The notes under the pieces: model-generated | What the model was told of the DNA's origin: nothing | What the model saw: the letters and a program-made list of their open reading frames with translations, nothing else | Database searches by the model: none | Assembly: GCF_963924675.1 (NCBI RefSeq) | Contig: NC_089232.1 | Coordinates: 36,785,312 to 36,849,311, forward strand | DNA from: Phocoena phocoena | Lineage: Eukaryota; Chordata; Mammalia; Artiodactyla; Phocoenidae | Reading direction: 5' to 3' | Length of the DNA: 64,000 bases | Part shown: positions 35,285 through 47,000 of the stretch, in pieces | How positions within the stretch are numbered: the stretch's first letter is position 1 | Layout: each line of letters starts with the position of its first letter | Made by a program: the position numbers and the translations under genes

Positions 35285-35430
35285 ACTTGAGGCTACTTTG
35301 GTGTATTCCTTAAACTTCCACTGTCTCTGAAACCTTGGGCAAGTCACTGAATCTCAGTGAGCCCGTTACCTCATTTATAACTTGATAATGGTTGAGGTCA
35401 CTTCCAAATCTAAAATTCTACTTCTAAGAT
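35285..35430 (+). mobile_element. MIR fragment
   Basis: CTTGGGCAAGTCACTGAATCTCAGTGAGCCCGTTACCTCATTTATAA. Confidence 0.7.
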
Positions 35431-35481
35431 ACCACCAACCTTCTATGGTTTACCTTCCTTTAAATTCTGTTTCTTCTCTTC

Positions 35482-35690
35482 TTTTTTTTTTTTTTTTTGT
35501 GGTATGTGGGCCTCTCACTGTTGTGGCCTCTCCCATTGCGGCGCACAGGCTCTGGACACGCAGGCTCAGCAGCCATGGCTCATGGGCCTAGCCACTCCGC
35601 GGCATGTGAGATCTTCCCAGACCGGGGCACGAACCCGTGTCCCCTGCATCGGCAGGCGGACTCTCAACCACTGCGCCACCAGGGAAGCCC
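35482..35690 (-). mobile_element. CHR-2-type SINE, short form
   Basis: T-run, GTGGTATGTGGGCCTCTCACTG ... GCGCCACCAGGGAAGCCC. The pyrimidine-rich TCTTCTTTTTTTT beside both ends is the likely duplication. Confidence 0.94.
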
Positions 35691-35711
35691 TCTTCTTTTT
35701 TTTTTAACCTA

Positions 35712-36110
35712 TTTTATTGCAGGGTTTTTTTCCCCAATTTTATTGAGATGTAATTGACATATAGCACTCTTTAAGTTTAAGGTGTATAGCATAATGATTT
35801 GACTTATATGCATCATGAAATGATTACACTAGTAAGTTTAGTGAACATCCAACATCTCATATTGATACAAAATTAAAGAAATAGAAAAAAATATTTTCTT
35901 CTTGTGATGAGAACTCTTAGGATATATTCTCTTAACTTTCATATATAACATATAGCAGAGTTAATTATATTTATTATGTTGTACATTATATCCCTAATAC
36001 TTGTTTATCTTATAACTGGAAGTTTGTACCTTTCGACTGCCTTCATCCAATCCCCGCTGTCTCTACCCCCCACCTCTGGGAACCACAAATCTGATCTCTT
36101 TTTCTATGAG
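35712..36110 (-). mobile_element. Old L1 3' end
   Basis: AATTTTATTGAGATGTAATTGACATATAGCAC...TAAGGTGTATAGCATAATGATTTGAC...TATAACTGGAAGTTTGTACC...GGGAACCACAAATCTGATC is an L1MA-type 3' untranslated region. A second L1 3' end begins just after, so this is either an older fragment or a duplicated 3' part of the same element. Confidence 0.75.
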
Positions 36111-37491
36111 TTGGTTGGTTGGTTGGTTTTTGAAGTATAATTGACCTACAACATTATGTTATTTCCTGTCATACAACATACTGATCCACTATTTCTACAA
36201 GTTACAAAATGATCACTATGGTAAGTCTAGATGCCATCTGTCACTACACAAAGATATTACATAAGTATTGACAATATTCCCCTCTCTGTACATTTCATAT
36301 GCATGATATTTATTTTGCAACTGGAAGTTTGTACCTCTTAATCTCTCTTACCTCTTTCTGTCCTCCCCCCAACTCCCTCCCGTCTGATAACCACCTGTTT
36401 GTTCGCTGAATCTGTGACTCTGTTTCTGTTTTATGTTTATTCACTTGTTTTGTTTCTGGAGTCCACGTCTAAGTAAAATCATACAGTATTTGTCTTTCTC
36501 TGCCTGACATATTTCACTTAGCATAATACCCTCTAGGTTCATCCATGTTGTTGTAGATGGCAAGATTCCATTCTTTTTTAATGCCTGAGTAATATTCCAT
36601 TGTATATATATACCACATCTTCTTTATCCATTCATCTATTGTTGGGTATTTAGGTTGCTTCCATATCTTGGCTATTGTAAATAGTGCTTCAATGAACATA
36701 GGGGTGCATATATCTTTACAAATTGATGTTTTTGTCTTCTTGGGATAAATTACCCAGGAGTAGAGTTGCTGGATCATATGGTGGTTCTATTTTTAATTTT
36801 TTGAGAAACCTCCATACTGTTTTCCATAGTGGCTGCACTAATTTCCATTCCCACCAACAATGCATGAGAGTTCTCTTTTCTCCAGATCTTTACCAATGCT
36901 TGTTATTTGTTGTATTTTGATAATAGCCATTTTGGCAAGTGTGAGGAATATCTCATTGTGGTTTTGATTTGCATTTCCCTGATGATTAGTGATGTTGAGT
37001 ATCTTTTCATATGCCTGTTGGCCATCTGTGTGTCTTCTTTAGAAAAATGTCTATATAGGTCCTCTGCCCATTTTTTAATTGGGTTGTTTGTTTTTTTGAT
37101 GTTGAATTGTATGAGTTCTTTGTGTATTTTTGGATATTAACCACTTATAGTATATAACACTTGCAAATATTGTCTCTTATTCAGTAAGTGGCCTTCACTA
37201 TACTGAAGCTTTTTAGTTGGATGTAGTTTTATTTGTTTATTTTTGCTTTCGATTCACTTCTGAGGAGACACAACCAAAAAACAATTACTAATACTGATGG
37301 CAAAGAGATTATTGCCTGTGTTTTCTACCAGAACTTTCATCACTTCAGGTCTTACATTTAAGTTTTCAATCCATTTTTAATTTATTTTTGTGCATGCTGT
37401 GAGAGAGTAGGCCAGCTGATTCTTCTGCCTGTAGCTATCCAGTTTTCCCGACACCATTTATTGAATAGACTGTCTTTTTCTCCACTGTATA

Positions 37492-37621
37492 CTCTTTTTT
37501 TTTTTTACTTTTTGGCCACACCACGCAGCATGTGGAATCTTAGTTCCCTGACCGGGGATCGAACCCACACCTCCTGCAGTGGAAGCGTGGAGTCTTAATT
37601 GCCAGACTACCAGGGAAGTCC
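37492..37621 (-). mobile_element. CHR-1-like SINE inside L1
   Basis: T-run, TTTTGGCCACACCACGCAGCATGTGGAATCTTAGTTCCCTGACC...CTGCAGTGGAAGCG...GACTACCAGGGAAGTCC. The duplication CTCCACTGTATA (37480-37491) / CTCCATTGTATA (37622-37633) splits the L1 sequence. Confidence 0.93.
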
Positions 37622-38395
37622 CTCCATTGTATATTTTTGCCTCTTTCATTGTATTAATTGACCATACAAGGATAGGTTCAGTTCTGGGCTCTCTATTCTG
37701 TTCCATTGATCTAAGTGTCTGTTTTTGTGCCATTACCGTACTGCTTTGATTACTGTAGCTTTGTAGTGTAATTTGAAATCAGGGCACATGATACCTCCAG
37801 CTTAATTAAGATTATTTTGACTATTTGAGGTCTTTAGTGTTTCCATACAAATTTTAGAATTATTTGTTTTAGTTCTATGAAAACTGCCACTGTTATTTTG
37901 ATAAGGATTGCACTGAATCTGTAGGTTGCTTTGGGTAGTATGGTCATTTTAACAATATTAATTCTTTCAATCCATGAGCATGATATATTTTCCATCTATG
38001 TTGTCTTCAGTTTCTTTCTTCAGTATCTTACAGTTTTCTGAGTGCAGGTCTTTTACCTCCTTAGATAGATTTATTCTTAGGTATTTTATTCTTTTTGATG
38101 CAGTTGTAAATGGGATTGCTTTCTTCATTTCTCTTTGTGATAGTTTATTGTTACTGTATAGAAATGCAACAGATTTCTGTATATTAGTTTTGTATCCTGC
38201 AACTTTACCAAATTCATTAGTGTGTTCTAGTAGTTTTTTTGGTGGTCTCTTTAGGATTTTTCTGTATATACTATCATGTCATCTGCAAATAGTGTCAGTT
38301 TTATTTTTCCTTTTCAATTTGTATTCCTTTTATTTCATTTTCTTGTCTGATTGCTGTGGCTAGACTTCCAATATCAAGTCTAATAATAATGGAGA

Positions 38396-38616
38396 GGGCT
38401 TCCCTGGTGGTGCAGTGGTTGAGGGTCCACCTGATGATGCAGGGGACGTGGGTTTGTGCCCCGGTCTGGGAGGATCCCACATGCCGCGGAGTGGCTGGGC
38501 CCATGAGCCATGGCTGCTGAGCCTGTGCGTCCGGAGCCTGTGCTCCACAATGGGAGAGGCCACAACAGTGAGAGGCCTGTGTACCGCAAAAAAAAAAAAA
38601 AAAAAAAAAAAAAAAG
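38396..38616 (+). mobile_element. CHR-2-type SINE inside L1
   Basis: Canonical short form with about 28 A residues. Short duplication TGGAGAG at 38389-38395 and 38617-38623. Opposite orientation to the host L1. Confidence 0.94.
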
Positions 38617-38914
38617 TGGAGAGAGTGAGCATCTTTGTCTTGTTCCTGATCATAGAGGAAATACTTTTCAGCTTTTCACCAATGAGTATGATGTTAGCTG
38701 TAGGTTTGTCGTATACGGATTTTATTACATTGAGTTATGTTCCCTCTATACCCACTTTGTTGAGAAATTTTATCATAAATGAATGTTGAATTTTGTCAGA
38801 AGCCTTTTCTGCATCTATTGAGATGGTTATATGATTTTTATGCTTCAATTTGTTAAGGTGGTATATTACATTAGTTGATTTGTAGATATGAAACATCCTT
38901 GCATACCTAGGGTA

Positions 38915-38970
38915 AATCCAGCTTGATTATGGTGTATGATAATCAATCCAGCTTGATTATGGTGTATGAT
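38915..38970. repeat. 30-bp tandem duplication within L1
   Basis: The 26-bp segment beginning AATCCAGCTTGATTATGG occurs at 38915-38940 and again at 38945-38970, with AATC between. The L1 consensus has a single copy here, so it is a local duplication. Confidence 0.9.
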
Positions 38971-39797
38971 ACTTTTACTGTATGGTTGAGGATTTTTGCA
39001 TCTATGTTCATCAGTGATATTGGCCTGTAATTGACCTGTAATTTTCATTTTTTGTTTTATCTTTGTCTGATTTTGGTATCAGGGTGATGCTGGCTTTGTA
39101 GAATGAGTTTGGAAGCATTCCTTCCTCTGCAGTTTTTGGGAATATTTTGAAAGGGATGGGTGTTAACTCTTTTCTAAATATTTGGAAGAATTCACCTGTG
39201 AGGCCATCTGGTCCTGGACTTTTGTTTGTTGGGAGTTTTTTAAATTACTGACTAAATTGCATTACTGATAATTAGTCTGGTCATATTTCCTATTTCTTCC
39301 TGAGTCTGTTTTGGGAGATTGTATATTTCTATGAATTTGTCCATTTCTTCTAGGGTTGTCCTTTTTATAGGCATATAATTGTTCATAGTAATCCCTTATG
39401 ATTGTTTATAATTCTGTGGTGTTGGTTGTAGCTTCTTCATTTCTGATTTTATTGATTTGAGTGTTCTCTCTTTTTTTCTTAATGAACCTGGCTAAAGGTT
39501 TATTGACTATCATTTCAAAAAAACAGCCTAGTTTCATTGATCTTTTCCATTTTTTAGCCTCTATTTCATTTAGTTTTGCTCTGATCTTTATGATTTCTTT
39601 TTCCTTCTACTAAGTTCGGGTTTTGTTTGTTCTTCTCTTTCTAATTCCTTTAGGTGAAAGGTTAGGTTGTTTATTTGAGTTTTTTTTCCTGTTTCCTGAG
39701 GTAGGCTTGTATCACTGTAAACTTCCCTTTGAGAACTGATTTTGCTGTGTCCCGTAGATTTTGGATCATTGTGTTTTTGTTTTCATTTGTTTTCATG

Positions 39798-40013
39798 TTT
39801 TGTTTTGTTTTGTTTTGTTTTGCAGTATGCGGGCCTCTCACTGTCGTGGCCTCTCCCATTGCGGAGCACAGGCTCCGGATGCGCCGGCTCAGTGGCCATG
39901 GCTCACAGGCCCAGACTCTCTGCAGCATGTGGGATCTTCCCGGACCGGGGCACGAACCCACGTCCCCTGCATTGGCAGGTGGACTCCCAACCACTGCACC
40001 ACCAGGGAATCCC
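39798..40013 (-). mobile_element. CHR-2-type SINE inside L1
   Basis: (TTTTG)n tail, GCAGTATGCGGGCCTCTCACTG ... GCACCACCAGGGAATCCCC. Target duplication not resolved because of the T-rich flank. Confidence 0.92.
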
Positions 40014-41339
40014 CTTCAGGTTAGTTTTAAAATTTTCTTTTTTGGTTTCTTCAGTGATTCATTGGTTGTTTAGTAGTGTATTGTTTAGCTTCCATGTGTT
40101 TATGGTTTTTGTGGTTTTTTTTCTTGTAGTTGATTTCTAGTCTCAGAGCCTTGTGGTTGGAAAAGATGCTTGATATAATTTCAGTTTTCTTAAATTTATT
40201 GGTATTTGTTTTGTGGCCTAGCATGTGATCTATCCTGGAGAATGTTCCATGTGCACTTGAAAGAATGTGTATTCTGCTGCTTTTGGATGGAATGCTCTCT
40301 ACATATACATAAGTACATCTGATCTAATGTGTCACTTAAGGCTAGTGTTTACTTATTATTTTCTCTCTGGATGATCTATCTATTGATGTAAGTGGGGTGT
40401 TAAAGTCCCTTACTATTATTGTGTTACTGTCAATTTCTCCCTTTGTGTCTGTTAATATCTGCTTTATATATTTAGGTGCTCCTATGTTGGGTGCATATAT
40501 ATTTACCATCGTTATATCTTCTTCTTGGATTGATCCCTTGATCATTATGCAATGTTTTTCTTTGTCTCTTGCTACAGTCTTTGTTTTAAAGTCTATTTTG
40601 TCTGATATACTTATTACTACTCTGGCTTTCCTTTTTTGTCCATTTGCATGGAATACCTTTTTCCATCTCCCTACTTTTAGTCTGTGTGCATCTATAGATG
40701 TGAAGTGAGTCTCTTGTAGGCAATGTATATATGGTTCTTGTTTTTGTATCCATTCAGCCACTCTCTGTCTTTTGATTGGAGCATTTAGTTCATTTACATT
40801 TAAAGTAATTATTGATATATAGGTACTTATTGCTATTTTGTTAATTGAGAATTATTTTCGTAGTTCTTTTCTGTTCCTTTCTTCTCTTCCCTTGTGATTT
40901 AATGACTAACTTTAGTGTTATGTTTGGATTTCTTTCTCTTTTGTATGTGTGTATCTATTATAGATTTTTGGTTTGTAATTACCGTGAGGTTTATATATAG
41001 TAATATATATGATAATTTTATATGCATATATAAAAATATATATATATGATTATTTTAGGTTGCTGATCTCTTAAGTTCAAACATATTTTAACAACCCTGC
41101 ATTTTTACTCACCACCCCCACCCACATTTACTGTTTTTGACACCATATTTTACATCTTTTTGTTTTACATACCCTTAACTGCTTATTGTAGATATAGATG
41201 ATTTTAGTACTTTTATCTTTTAAACTTTCTACTGGCTTTATAAGTGGTCATGTTACTACCTTTACTGTATAATTACCTTTACCAATGAGATTTTTCCTTT
41301 CATAATTTTCATAATTCTAGTTGTGACCTTTTTTTTGTC

Positions 41340-42215
41340 TTAAAGAAGTCCCTTTAACATTCTTGTACAGCTGGTTTGGTGTTGCTGAACTCTTTTAGCT
41401 TTTGCTTGTCTATAAAACTTTTGATCTTTCCTTCAAATCTGAATGAAAGCCTTGCTGGGTATAGTAGTTTGGTTGTAGGTTTTTCCCTTTCATCACTTTA
41501 AACATATTATGCCATTCCCTTCCGGCCTGCTGCAGGGTTTCTGCTAAAAAGTCAGCTGATGGCCTTATGGGAGTTTCTTATATGTAACTTGTTGCTTTTC
41601 CCTTACTGCTTTTAAGATTCTCTCTTTATCTTTAATTTTTGCCATTTTAATTACAGTGTGCCCTGGCATCTTCCTCTTTGGTTGATCCTGCTTGGGCCAC
41701 TGTGATTCCTGGACCTGGATGTCTGTTTCCTTTCCCAGGTTAGGGAAGTTTTCAGCTATTATGTTTTCAAATATGTTCTCTGCCACTTTCTCTCTCTTCT
41801 TCTTCTTCTGAGTCCTTTATAATGCAAATGTTAGTACACTTGATGTTGTCCTACAGGTATCTTAAACTATGCTCATTTTTAAAAATTGTTTTCTTTTTTC
41901 TGTTCAGCTTGAGTGATTTCCATCATTCTGTCTTCCAGCTTGCTGATTTGTTCTTCTGTATTACCTAATGTTGATTCCTTCTATTGTATTTTTTATTTCA
42001 GTTATTTTATTCTTCAGCTCTGTTTCATTCTTTTTTATATTTTCTAACTCTTGTTAAAGTTCTTACTGTGTTCATCCATTCTTCTACCAAGATCTTAGAG
42101 CATCTTTATGATCATTACCTTGAACTCTTTATCAGGGAGATTGCCTATCTCCACTTCACTTAGCTCTTCTGGGGTCTTATCTTATTCCTTTGTTTGGAAC
42201 ATATTTTTCTGTAGC
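41340..42215 (-). pseudogene. L1 ORF1 (RNA-binding protein), broken
   Basis: Conceptual minus-strand reading gives the L1 ORF1p order: a coiled-coil part (KNFNKE-like, then NKTELKN-like, about 41900-42120), then the RNA-recognition region in a 73-codon open piece at 41565-41786 (IIAENFPNLGKETDIQVQES, AKIKDKERILKAVREKQQVTYK), then the C-terminal part REWHNMFKVMKGKNLQPN. A stop TAA lies at 41340-41342. ORF1p normally coats L1 RNA. Stops and frameshifts separate the pieces. Confidence 0.75.
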
Positions 42216-42459
42216 CTCATTTTGCCTAACTCATTGTTTTTATTTCTGTGTTTATGGTAGGTTGGTTATGTTTCCCAATCTTGGAGAAGTGGTCTTTTGT
42301 AGGAGAATGCCCTCTGGTCACTAGAGCTATATGCCCTAGGGGTGCCCCCAGTGTGGGTTGAGTGAGCCCTTCTGTTGTAGCAGACTGACTATGGGCAGTC
42401 TGGTAGGCCTGGATGGCCCCCAGTTCAGTTGATTTCCAGGCCCTGCCTTATGTGGAGGC

Positions 42460-43240
42460 TGCCAGCTGCTGGTGGACAGGGCAGGGTCCTAAGGCTGCTG
42501 GGTGTAGAGCTCCTGGGGATCCCAGGGCTAGTGCTGGCCCTCTAGTGGGCAGAGCCAGGTCCCAGGGTGGCTGACTGTGGGGCTTGCAGTGCCTGATCTA
42601 GTGTCAGCTTACTGGGGGCAGGGCCAGTTCCTGACTTTACTGGCTGCAGGTTCTGGGGTGTCCCAAAGGTGGTGCTGGCCTGCTGGTGAGTGGGGCTAGA
42701 TCCTAGAGCAGCTGGCTGAGGGGCCTAAGCTGTCTAGTTGTCAGCCTGCTGGTGGGCAGGGCTGGGGCCCAGGGAATCCCAGGGCTAGTACTGGCTCACT
42801 GGTGGGTGCAGCTAGTCCTGGGGTCTCTGGCTGCAGGACTCTAGGGGTCCAGGTGTTGGTGTTGGCCCACTAATGGGTGGTCCTGGGGCCCATGGGTCTC
42901 AAGGCTGGTGCCAGCCTGCAAGTGGATGGGCTGGGTCCTGACACTGTAGGTTGCAGGGCTGCATTGGTCCTGGAGCTGGTGTTGACCTCTGGTGGGCAGG
43001 GCTGGGTTCTGACATCTCTAGCTGCAGGGCCGCAAGGGTCCTGGAGCTGCTGTTGGCCCACTGGTAGGTGGAACCAGGACCTGAGGTCCCTGGCTGCAGT
43101 TCCCAGGGGTCCCTGAGATAGTGGGTGAGGTTGATCCTGGATCTAGTACTGGCAATACAGGGCATCTGGGGGTTTAAGGGGTCCTAAGGAAGCCAGCCTG
43201 CTGGTGGGTGGGAGCAGGGCAGAGTCCTGAGGCTAATAGG
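42460..43240. repeat. Diverged GC-rich tandem repeat in L1 5' region
   Basis: About ten units with the core 'GGCCYRCTGGTGGGYRGGGCYRGGTCCTG', seen near 42468, 42536, 42606, 42678, 42743, 42793, 42863, 42912, 42984, 43054 and 43195, linked by 'GGCTGCAGGGCYC'. Spacing is mostly 65-72 bp with two units near 50 bp. It lies upstream of ORF1 on the minus strand, in the 5' untranslated or promoter part. Several small frames here are by-products of GC-rich repeats. Confidence 0.75.
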
Positions 43241-43864
43241 CTAGAGGGAGGATTCCAAAATGGCACTTGCCAGCACCAGTTTCCACGTGGTAGAACCAGC
43301 TCCCCAAAATGGCTTCCACCAGTGTCTGTATCCCCAGGGTGAGCTCCAGTTGCCTCCTGCCTCTCTGGGAGCCTCTCCAAGATCAGCAAGTGGGTCTGAC
43401 CCAGGATCCTTTCCAATGACTGCTTCTGCCCTGGGTCTTGGAGCATGTGAGATTTTGTGTGCACCCTTTAAGAATGGAATTTCTTTTCTGTAACCCTCTG
43501 GCTCTCCTGAAATAAGCCCTGATGGCCTTTCAAAGCCAAATGTTCTAGGGGTTCATCTTCCCAGTGCAGGACCCCTGGGCTGGGGAGCCCAATGTGAGGC
43601 TCAGTCCCCTCGTTCTTTGGGGACAACCTCTGCAGTTGTAATTATCCTCCCATTTGTGGGTTGCCTACCCCAGGGCTGTGGGTCTTTATACCACATCTCT
43701 ACCCTTCCTACTTATCTCAATGTGGTTTCTTCTTTATATCTTTAATTATAGAAGGTCTTTTCTGCTCATCTTCAGGTCTTTCTCATCAATAGTTGCTCTG
43801 CAATTTTTATAATTTTGGTGTGCCTTTGGAAGGAGGTGAGATCAGGTGCCATCTTGGACACCAG

Positions 43865-45240
43865 AATCTTAGTCACAAGAAGGCTATCAGAAGCAATGTG
43901 ATTACAGGCTTCCTTGGCATATCCAAAAGGAGAGAGATTTTCAGTTTCTCCTCTTAAAATCAACAGCTAATAAAATATTGACAAGCTTTCTTAATTAATT
44001 TCCTCACAGGCAAAATTTCTTGGACATCTCTGTTCACTTGGACCAAAATGGCTCTTCAGAATGCAATTGATTTACATAATAGGAAAATTCCAGAAACAGA
44101 AAACTATTATTTGCATTGGTAGACTCTTAAGTGTAAAATATTCTTGGTAGGTGTGGTAATTAAGCAAAAGTAAGAAGTACCCATTTGTTCACTTCTAAGA
44201 CATTTCAGATCATGGATAGATCTTAGATCTAGAACACTGATGACCTTCCAAAATTCAAAATAAGTAATTCTAAGGTTGGTATCATTTCAACTGAAAAATA
44301 TAACCTTTTAGAGATATTAAGTATAGAATTATTACCCTGTTTGGTCAGAAGAAAGATACCTTAGACTTCAGTTCAACATCTAATTATGATAGATGCAGTC
44401 TAATTTCAAGCTAAAATAAAGATATTTATTCTTGCTTAATTCTCCTAACCATAAATTTCTTCTGGAATAAAAGAAACATTTGAACATTAAAATGGTACTT
44501 TTAATATTTATCTTTTTTTTTTTTTTCAAAGAACCTTAACTTTACATGAAAGCATCAAAAACAGCATACTCATCTAAGGTCAAATATGTTATTTACTTAT
44601 CAATTTGGTTTCTTTAAAAAATTCAGTTGTTAAAGAATTATGGCTTCCTGCAAGTAGTTAATAGGTTATAATATGTAGACAAACTTAGAACAGTTCAGGA
44701 TAGAATGATTTTAAATAAAATTTAATACCTTATTGTCCTACGACCACTTATTTCTTTGGTAACACTTGCACTTTTTTTTCTGAAAAGGTGTCTGGAATTG
44801 ACTGGACTAAAAGAATTTTATAGCTCGCCACATTTTGCCCCAAGGCGAGTTGGCAGGGAGCAGAGACTGGCTGTTAAGTCTCAGTAACCAGAGGAGCCTG
44901 GTGTTTCCTTGGCAAAGTAAATGTGGACCTAATTTCTGGTTCTAAGCAGGGAAGAGAAATAGAACAATGACCAATGATGGCTGTATGAATTTTCCTCTCC
45001 TTTAAAACTCCTTTTATAAAAAGTTACAAAAGTTTTCCACATAGAAAGACTAGTGCTAGCTAGTCCCTTCCTTGTGCTAGCTTTCTTTCTTCACTTAGAT
45101 TTTCTTTTCCCTATATCTTACTTTGTAAGTATAATTATATCTTTTTTCATTGCCTTGGTATTCTATTAGATTATATAAGTGAGGACAGGACCATATTTTT
45201 AATATTTTTTTACTACCCCTCTTCCTTTATAATCTCCACA
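43865..45240. other. AT-rich non-coding DNA
   Basis: No gene or recognised repeat. The first 100 bases could still belong to the L1 5' end. Confidence 0.45.
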
Positions 45241-45249
45241 TCCTAGGAA

Positions 45250-45455
45250 TTTTTTTTTTTTTTGTGGTATGCGGGCCTCTCACTGTTGTGGCCTCTCCCG
45301 TTGTGGAGCACAGGCTCTGGACGCGCAGGCTCAGCGGCCATGGCTCACAGGCCCAGCTGCTCAGCGGCATGTGGGATCTTCCCAGACCGGGGCACGAACC
45401 CGTGTCCCCTGCATTGGCAGGCGGACTCTCAACCACTGCGCCACCAGGGAAGCCC
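45250..45455 (-). mobile_element. CHR-2-type SINE, short form
   Basis: Nearly canonical copy with T-run, GTGGTATGCGGGCC ... GCCACCAGGGAAGCC. An 8-bp duplication CCTAGGAA lies at 45242-45249 and 45456-45463. Confidence 0.95.
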
Positions 45456-45774
45456 CCTAGGAACTTTATTGATAGTCTTGAGCAACTTTTAAAAAATTAT
45501 TCATTGCAAATCATTTGGGTAAAGCTTCACCAATTAAGACTGATTATATAATTCAATCCGAATTAATTATGAAATAATTAATACAATTTTATTCCTCTCA
45601 TGAATATAACATTTATTTATCATGAACATTAATGAGAGAAATCTGCTTTAATGTACACATAAGAGTGATCTGCATTGGCTTATGACTTGTTGAATTATAA
45701 ATAGTTTCTTATAAAGTGTTTGAGCATAACTCTTCTCTTAATTTGTTTAAATGTGAACACACAGCTACTTTACT

Positions 45775-45872
45775 GAGCTCTTTGAGAACAGGAAGTGAGT
45801 ACATATCTCTGTGAACCTATCACTTAACAAGTCCTGGGACATAGTAGTTACTCAATAAATGCTTGTCAAATT
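45775..45872 (+). mobile_element. L2 LINE 3' end
   Basis: GAGCTCTTTGAGAACAGGAAG...CCTATCACTTAACAAGTCCTGGGACATAGTAGTTACTCAATAAATGCTTG. Confidence 0.8.
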
Positions 45873-45956
45873 AAATTGTATATGTAACTGAGTGACTAGC
45901 ATTTGTTAAGAAAGAAAAACTTCTTCCTCGTTCCTAGGAGAAATGGCATAGAGACT

Positions 45957-46361
45957 GTATTAGTTTGCTATGGCTGCTGTAACAAAGTACCACAAACTGA
46001 GTGGCTTAAACAACAGAAATGTATTGTCTCACAGTTCCATAGGCTAGAAGTCTGAGATCGAGGTATTGGCAGAGTTGGTTCCTTCTGCAGTCTGTGAGGG
46101 AAGGACATATTCCTCTCCTTGGCTTGTAGATTGACTCTGTTCTCTATGTCTCTTCACATTATTTTCTATGTGTCTGTGTCCAAATATCCTCTTCTTCTAA
46201 GTGCTCCGGTCACATTGGATTAGGACCCACCCTAATGACTTCATTTTAACTTGATTAGCTCTGTAACGACCCTATCTCCAAATAAGGCATTCTGAGGGAC
46301 TAGGAGTTAGAACTTCAACATATAAATTTTAGGGGGTCACAATTCAATTCATAAGAAACAC
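45957..46361 (-). mobile_element. MLT1-type LTR, well preserved
   Basis: TGTATTAGTTTGCTATGGCTGCTGTAACAAAGTACCACAAACTGAGTGGC...CACAGTTCCATAGGCTAGAAGTC...GGATTAGGACCCACCCTAATGAC...CCCTATCTCCAAATAAGGC...AAATTTTAGGGGGTCACAATTCAATTCATAA. A textbook reverse-complement MLT1 LTR. Confidence 0.88.
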
Positions 46362-46544
46362 TGAAAGACTAGGGTCTGAATTAGTATTTGTATGGCATAA
46401 CTGAATAAATGTGTTCATGCTCCAAAAAATACACTGGAGTATAGTATCTAGGTCAGTGTCCAGTCTCTACCTTCAATAAGGTGCCTCTAGGGAAGTTTGC
46501 ATTACAAAATATTAATCAGGTGAAAACAGCACTCAAAGGGTGAA

Positions 46545-47000
46545 ACAGAGATGTATCAGTGAGGATGCTTTGAACTGTGAGTAAAAGACATCCTCAATTT
46601 AAATAGACTTAAGCCATAAGGATATTTACTATTATACATGACAAGAAATCCTGAGGTAGACAGTCTATAAGACTATTTAACTCGGTGTCTGAAGGACCCT
46701 GTTTCTTTCCATTGTTTTCCTTGCCTAAGCATGTCAGCTTTGTACATAGCAAAAAGCTCTGCTAATGGTTACCAGATGGCTGCAGCAGGCCTGTACATTG
46801 TAACCTGACATGATAAAATAAAGGGCACAGAGGGAAGCTGTGATTTCCTTTTGTATTTTTTTAAAAAGTAGGAAAATATTTACCAGAAGTCTTCTAGCAA
46901 ACTTTTCCTCATATGTCATTGCTCAGTACACCCATGTCTAAAGCAGTCACCAGCAAGGAGAACAGAAAAATCATGACTGGCCTAGACTAGTCAGGATTTA
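46545..47000 (+). mobile_element. Ancient repeat, unassigned type X
   Basis: GAGGATGCTTTGAACTGTGAGTAAAAGACATCC...CTTAAGCCATAAGGATATTTAC...GACAAGAAATCCTGAGGTAGACAG...GTTTCTTTCCATTGTTTTCCTTGCC. Same landmark order as at 24375. Confidence 0.55.

Larger units (their letters stand above)
36470..40850 (-). pseudogene. L1 ORF2 (endonuclease/reverse transcriptase), broken
   Basis: Net length without the SINEs is about 3.8 kb, as expected of an ORF2 of roughly 1275 codons. The N-terminal part at 40342-40761 is open for 139 codons and shows endonuclease motifs: LQETH (catalytic Glu), then VNIYAPN and RDFNTPL. The usual Gly before DFNTPL is Arg here. The C-terminal end at 36514-36777 has [22 protein letters not shown] and KMWYIYTMEYYSGIKKEWN. 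Between these, stops, frameshifts and three SINEs destroy the frame. Function as template copying and DNA nicking is known for the family; this copy cannot do either. Confidence 0.85.
36128..43864 (-). mobile_element. Essentially full-length old L1, minus strand
   Basis: From the 3' end (TGAAGTATAATTGACCTACAAC) through ORF2 remnant, inter-ORF spacer, ORF1 remnant and GC-rich 5' region to the likely 5' terminus, whose complement begins CTGGTGTCCAAGATGGCACC. Three SINEs (37492-37621, 38396-38616, about 39798-40013) are inserted later, leaving roughly 7.2 kb of L1. Frames are broken throughout, so it is inactive. Presence of the 5' end is unusual, since most copies in the window are 5'-truncated. 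Confidence 0.85.

Noticed and set aside
40397..40708. 103-codon plus-strand hydrophobic frame resembling a membrane protein
   Set aside because: Antisense of the L1 endonuclease region; hydrophobicity arises from T-rich antisense.
42460..43240. CRISPR-like array of direct repeats
   Set aside because: Units diverge along their whole length with no invariant repeat and variable spacer; the array lies in an L1 5' region of a mammalian genome.
42870..43493. Frames of 63-96 codons in GC-rich DNA, possible CpG-island gene
   Set aside because: By-products of the tandem repeat and L1 5' region; no CpG enrichment or known domain.
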